From Ideonella aquatica (GTDB taxonomy: Bacteria; Pseudomonadota; Gammaproteobacteria; Burkholderiales; Burkholderiaceae_C): DNA of 64,000 nucleotides. Location: the NCBI RefSeq assembly GCF_018069755.1, contig NZ_JAGQDE010000019.1:21956-85955 (forward strand). Direction: 5' to 3'. The translations under genes and the position numbers were made by a program. Shown piece by piece: positions 62,565-64,000 of the stretch; the stretch's first letter is position 1, and every line of letters starts with the position of its first letter. The notes beneath the pieces were generated by a model, which was not told where the DNA came from, did no database searches, and saw nothing but the letters and a program-made list of their open reading frames with translations.

Positions 62565-62633
62565 GCCTAACGTTGGAGCTGAGCCGCGAGCGGCGGCGTG
62601 CCGACGCGAGTCGGCTCGAGCGACTGGTTAGGG
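62565..62633 (-). other. attC recombination site
   Basis: Minus-strand reading gives R'' CCCTAAC (62633-62627) and R' GTTAGGC (62571-62565), which pair through CCTAAC/GTTAGG. Inner arms GAGCCG/CGGCTC form the L boxes, and a GC-rich centre makes a hairpin. Length (about 69 bp) and box order match integron attC sites. It sits 1 bp after the stop codon of the gene at 62635-62985 and 10 bp before the next start. Confidence 0.75.
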
Positions 62634-62634
62634 C

Positions 62635-62985
62635 TCAACCGCATGACCCAAACTCCAGCGCTTGAAGAAACAAACGACCGTATTCTCCCAGTGAAGCTGG
62701 CGTTCTCGGATAGAAGGGTGCCGCCGCCGCCTTGAGCAAGACGTAGCCCAGTCCAACAAGCAGCAAGAAGATCGCTTTTCGACGTATGGAGCTCAGCACC
62801 CGACTTGGCCAAGCGATCGCAACAACACAAGCAATAAGCGCAACAGCTAAGAAGGCACTCTTGTGCCACGCATAGCCGCCACACGAGAAGAGGCCAAAGT
62901 AGATTGCGCTTGCGGCAACCACAATTGCCGCGCATGCGACTAGCGCTCGGCCAGCAAGATCAACGGGGGCAGGAGAGCTGTGCAT
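62635..62985 (-). CDS. Integron-cassette small membrane protein
   Basis: A 116-residue protein with about three hydrophobic segments (ALVACAAIVVAASAIYFGLF, SAFLAVALIACVVAIAWPS, KAIFLLLVGLGYVLLKAAA) and short polar ends. The start at 62985 lies 9 bp after an attC R' box and the stop adjoins the next attC, a complete cassette. Composition is less GC-rich than host genes. Function is unknown; small membrane proteins are common cargo of chromosomal cassettes. Confidence 0.72.
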   Translation of the reverse strand: MHSSPAPVDLAGRALVACAAIVVAASAIYFGLFSCGGYAWHKSAFLAVALIACVVAIAWPSRVLSSIRRKAIFLLLVGLGYVLLKAAAAPFYPRTPASLGEYGRLFLQALEFGSCG

Positions 62986-62994
62986 GCACTTGAG

Positions 62995-63078
62995 CCCTAA
63001 CAGATAGCGTTTATCTGCCGAGCCCGACGGCCGGCAGCGCGCGCGGCGGGCAGCCGAGGCAGATAAACCGTGTTGAAC
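62995..63078 (-). other. attC recombination site
   Basis: R'' GTTCAAC (63078-63072, minus strand) fits RYYYAAC exactly, and R' GTTAGGG lies at 63001-62995. Inside, GTTTATCTGCC (63009-63019) and GGCAGATAAAC (63058-63068) form a perfect 11-bp stem. The site is 84 bp long and belongs to a cassette that would lie to its right, now replaced by or joined to IS91-type sequence. Confidence 0.75.
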
Positions 63079-63358
63079 TGAACCATCGTGCCGTCCCTGG
63101 CCGCGGGGGCCTGTGTGGCGGCTCAATGGGGATTGCATCGCCCGGGGCCGCTGTTTGAGCCCATTATGGTGGCAGGGCCGCTGGCGTAAAGCCCCCCGGC
63201 ATGGGGGTTTGCGTGGTCTGGGGCGGCACTGCGGGTCCAGGCGCTGCGCCTGTGCGCATCGCTCGGTGTCAGGCCTGCACGGTGGGCGTAGAGCGGCCCT
63301 GCGCCGCGTGCTGAGTGCAGGCGCTGAGGTCCCTCGCGCTGGGTGAACCCGGTGCCTG
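63079..63358. other. Non-coding stretch between cassette array and IS91 transposase gene
   Basis: No credible gene is seen. The sequence returns to high GC and probably includes the 3' non-coding end of the IS91-type element (its terminal signals could not be placed). Integrase and attI are not present here. Confidence 0.45.
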
Positions 63359-64000
63359 TCATGGCGGCGCCCGTGCCTGCGTGTGCGGCGCGGTGATGTC
63401 GGCCCCTGGGGCCGCCAGACGGCGCAGCCCGGCAAGGACCTGGATCACCTGCAGCGGGCCGCGGCACTTCGGGCAGGTGTGGATCTGCGCCTGTGCCACG
63501 CGGGCCATGAAGGCCGCGGCGGATTCGCTGGCCAGGGGGTTCGGTGCGGGTTGCTGCAGTGCGGCGCGGGCCTGGGTCAGCTGGGTCTTCTTGCAGCCGT
63601 TGGCCAGCACGCCGTAGTGCCGGATGCGCTGCAGGCCCCCGGGCAGCACATGCAGCAGCAGCCGGCGGATGAACTCGCCCGTGGCCAGGTGCGCAAGGCG
63701 CTGGCCGCCGTGGCTGTCGGCACGCACGCTGAAGACCACCTCCTGCGCGCTGACCGAGCGGATGCGCTCGTTGCCGATGGCCGTGCGGTGGCTGTAGCGG
63801 CTGAGGTAGTTCAGCACCTGCGCGGGCCCGCCCATCGGCGCCTTGGCGTAGACCACCCAGTCGTGGCGATACAGCGCCCGCCGCCCACTGGCGCTGAGGT
63901 TCGCATCCGAGGGCGCGTCAGCTTGCGTGGCCAGTTGCCGCAGCGCCTGCATGAACTGGCCCCGGAACACCCGGCTGAGCGCGCGTACCGGGAACAGGAA
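63359..64000 (-). CDS. IS91-family transposase, C-terminal part (5' end outside window)
   Basis: The minus-strand frame is open to the window edge and reads FLFPVRALSRVFRGQFMQAL, then VVYAKAPMGGPAQVLNYLSRYSHRTAIGNERI, and a Cys pair near the end (HTCPKCRGPL). This is the IS91-type (HUH/Y2) transposase, including the conserved YLSRYSHR...I/IGN block. Such elements move by rolling-circle-like transposition and can carry adjacent DNA. 213 residues are visible; the rest lies outside. Here it borders an attC array. Confidence 0.88.
   Translation of the reverse strand, partial: FLFPVRALSRVFRGQFMQALRQLATQADAPSDANLSASGRRALYRHDWVVYAKAPMGGPAQVLNYLSRYSHRTAIGNERIRSVSAQEVVFSVRADSHGGQRLAHLATGEFIRRLLLHVLPGGLQRIRHYGVLANGCKKTQLTQARAALQQPAPNPLASESAAAFMARVAQAQIHTCPKCRGPLQVIQVLAGLRRLAAPGADITAPHTQARAPP

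Overview
The window is a GC-rich, densely coded chromosome segment, most likely from a betaproteobacterium of the Burkholderiales. This rests on codon bias, a NasR-controlled nitrate operon with a nitrate reductase fused to a flavoprotein, TRAP and TonB uptake, and a G/C-tract intergenic repeat. The taxonomy is inference. I see no rRNA, tRNA, CRISPR array or phage.

Layout. 1-2.8 kb: end of an acyl-CoA synthetase gene, a divergent ornithine cyclodeaminase/Lrp pair and a thioesterase gene. 2.8-14.1 kb: a nitrate assimilation operon on the minus strand (ABC transporter, NirBD, nitrate reductase-flavoprotein fusion). In front of it lie the nitrate antiterminator gene nasR, an NtrC-like site, a very good sigma-54 promoter and a leader hairpin. 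14.2-23.8 kb: a NodD/FdeR-like LysR gene divergent from an operon of hydrolase, VOC protein, FAD monooxygenase, cyclase, FAH-type hydrolase and NTF2-like protein. That operon ends in a first C-glycoside deglycosidase alpha/beta pair and an exported carboxylesterase. 23.8-45.1 kb: a LacI regulator with two operator-like palindromes, a TonB receptor, then a long plus-strand run. It encodes TIM-barrel sugar enzymes, a Gfo/Idh dehydrogenase, two more deglycosidase alpha/beta sets, a SnoaL-like protein, a GMC oxidoreductase, two MFS transporters, a second Gfo/Idh enzyme, xylulokinase and xylose isomerase. 45.1-60.5 kb: TPR and ankyrin proteins, a LysR-TRAP transporter-gallate dioxygenase unit, an omega-aminotransferase/LysR pair and small housekeeping or hypothetical genes. 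60.5-64 kb: an accessory patch with transposase remnants, a nuclease gene, three attC-like sites with small minus-strand cassette genes, and an IS91-type transposase running off the end.

Main interpretation. The 14-45 kb block reads as a catabolic island for plant C-glycosides, plausibly flavonoid C-glycosides. A sugar C3 hydroxyl would be oxidised by the GMC oxidoreductase or a Gfo/Idh dehydrogenase. The C-C bond to the aglycone would then be broken by AP-endonuclease-like TIM barrel plus DUF6379-type small subunit pairs. The released keto-sugar would be reworked by five further TIM barrels, dehydrogenases and XylA/XylB, and the aromatic aglycone opened by the monooxygenase/dioxygenase/hydrolase operon. 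Three alpha/beta sets in one locus, one of them divergent and in swapped gene order, are the most novel signal. Family assignments come from motifs read by eye; substrates are inferred.
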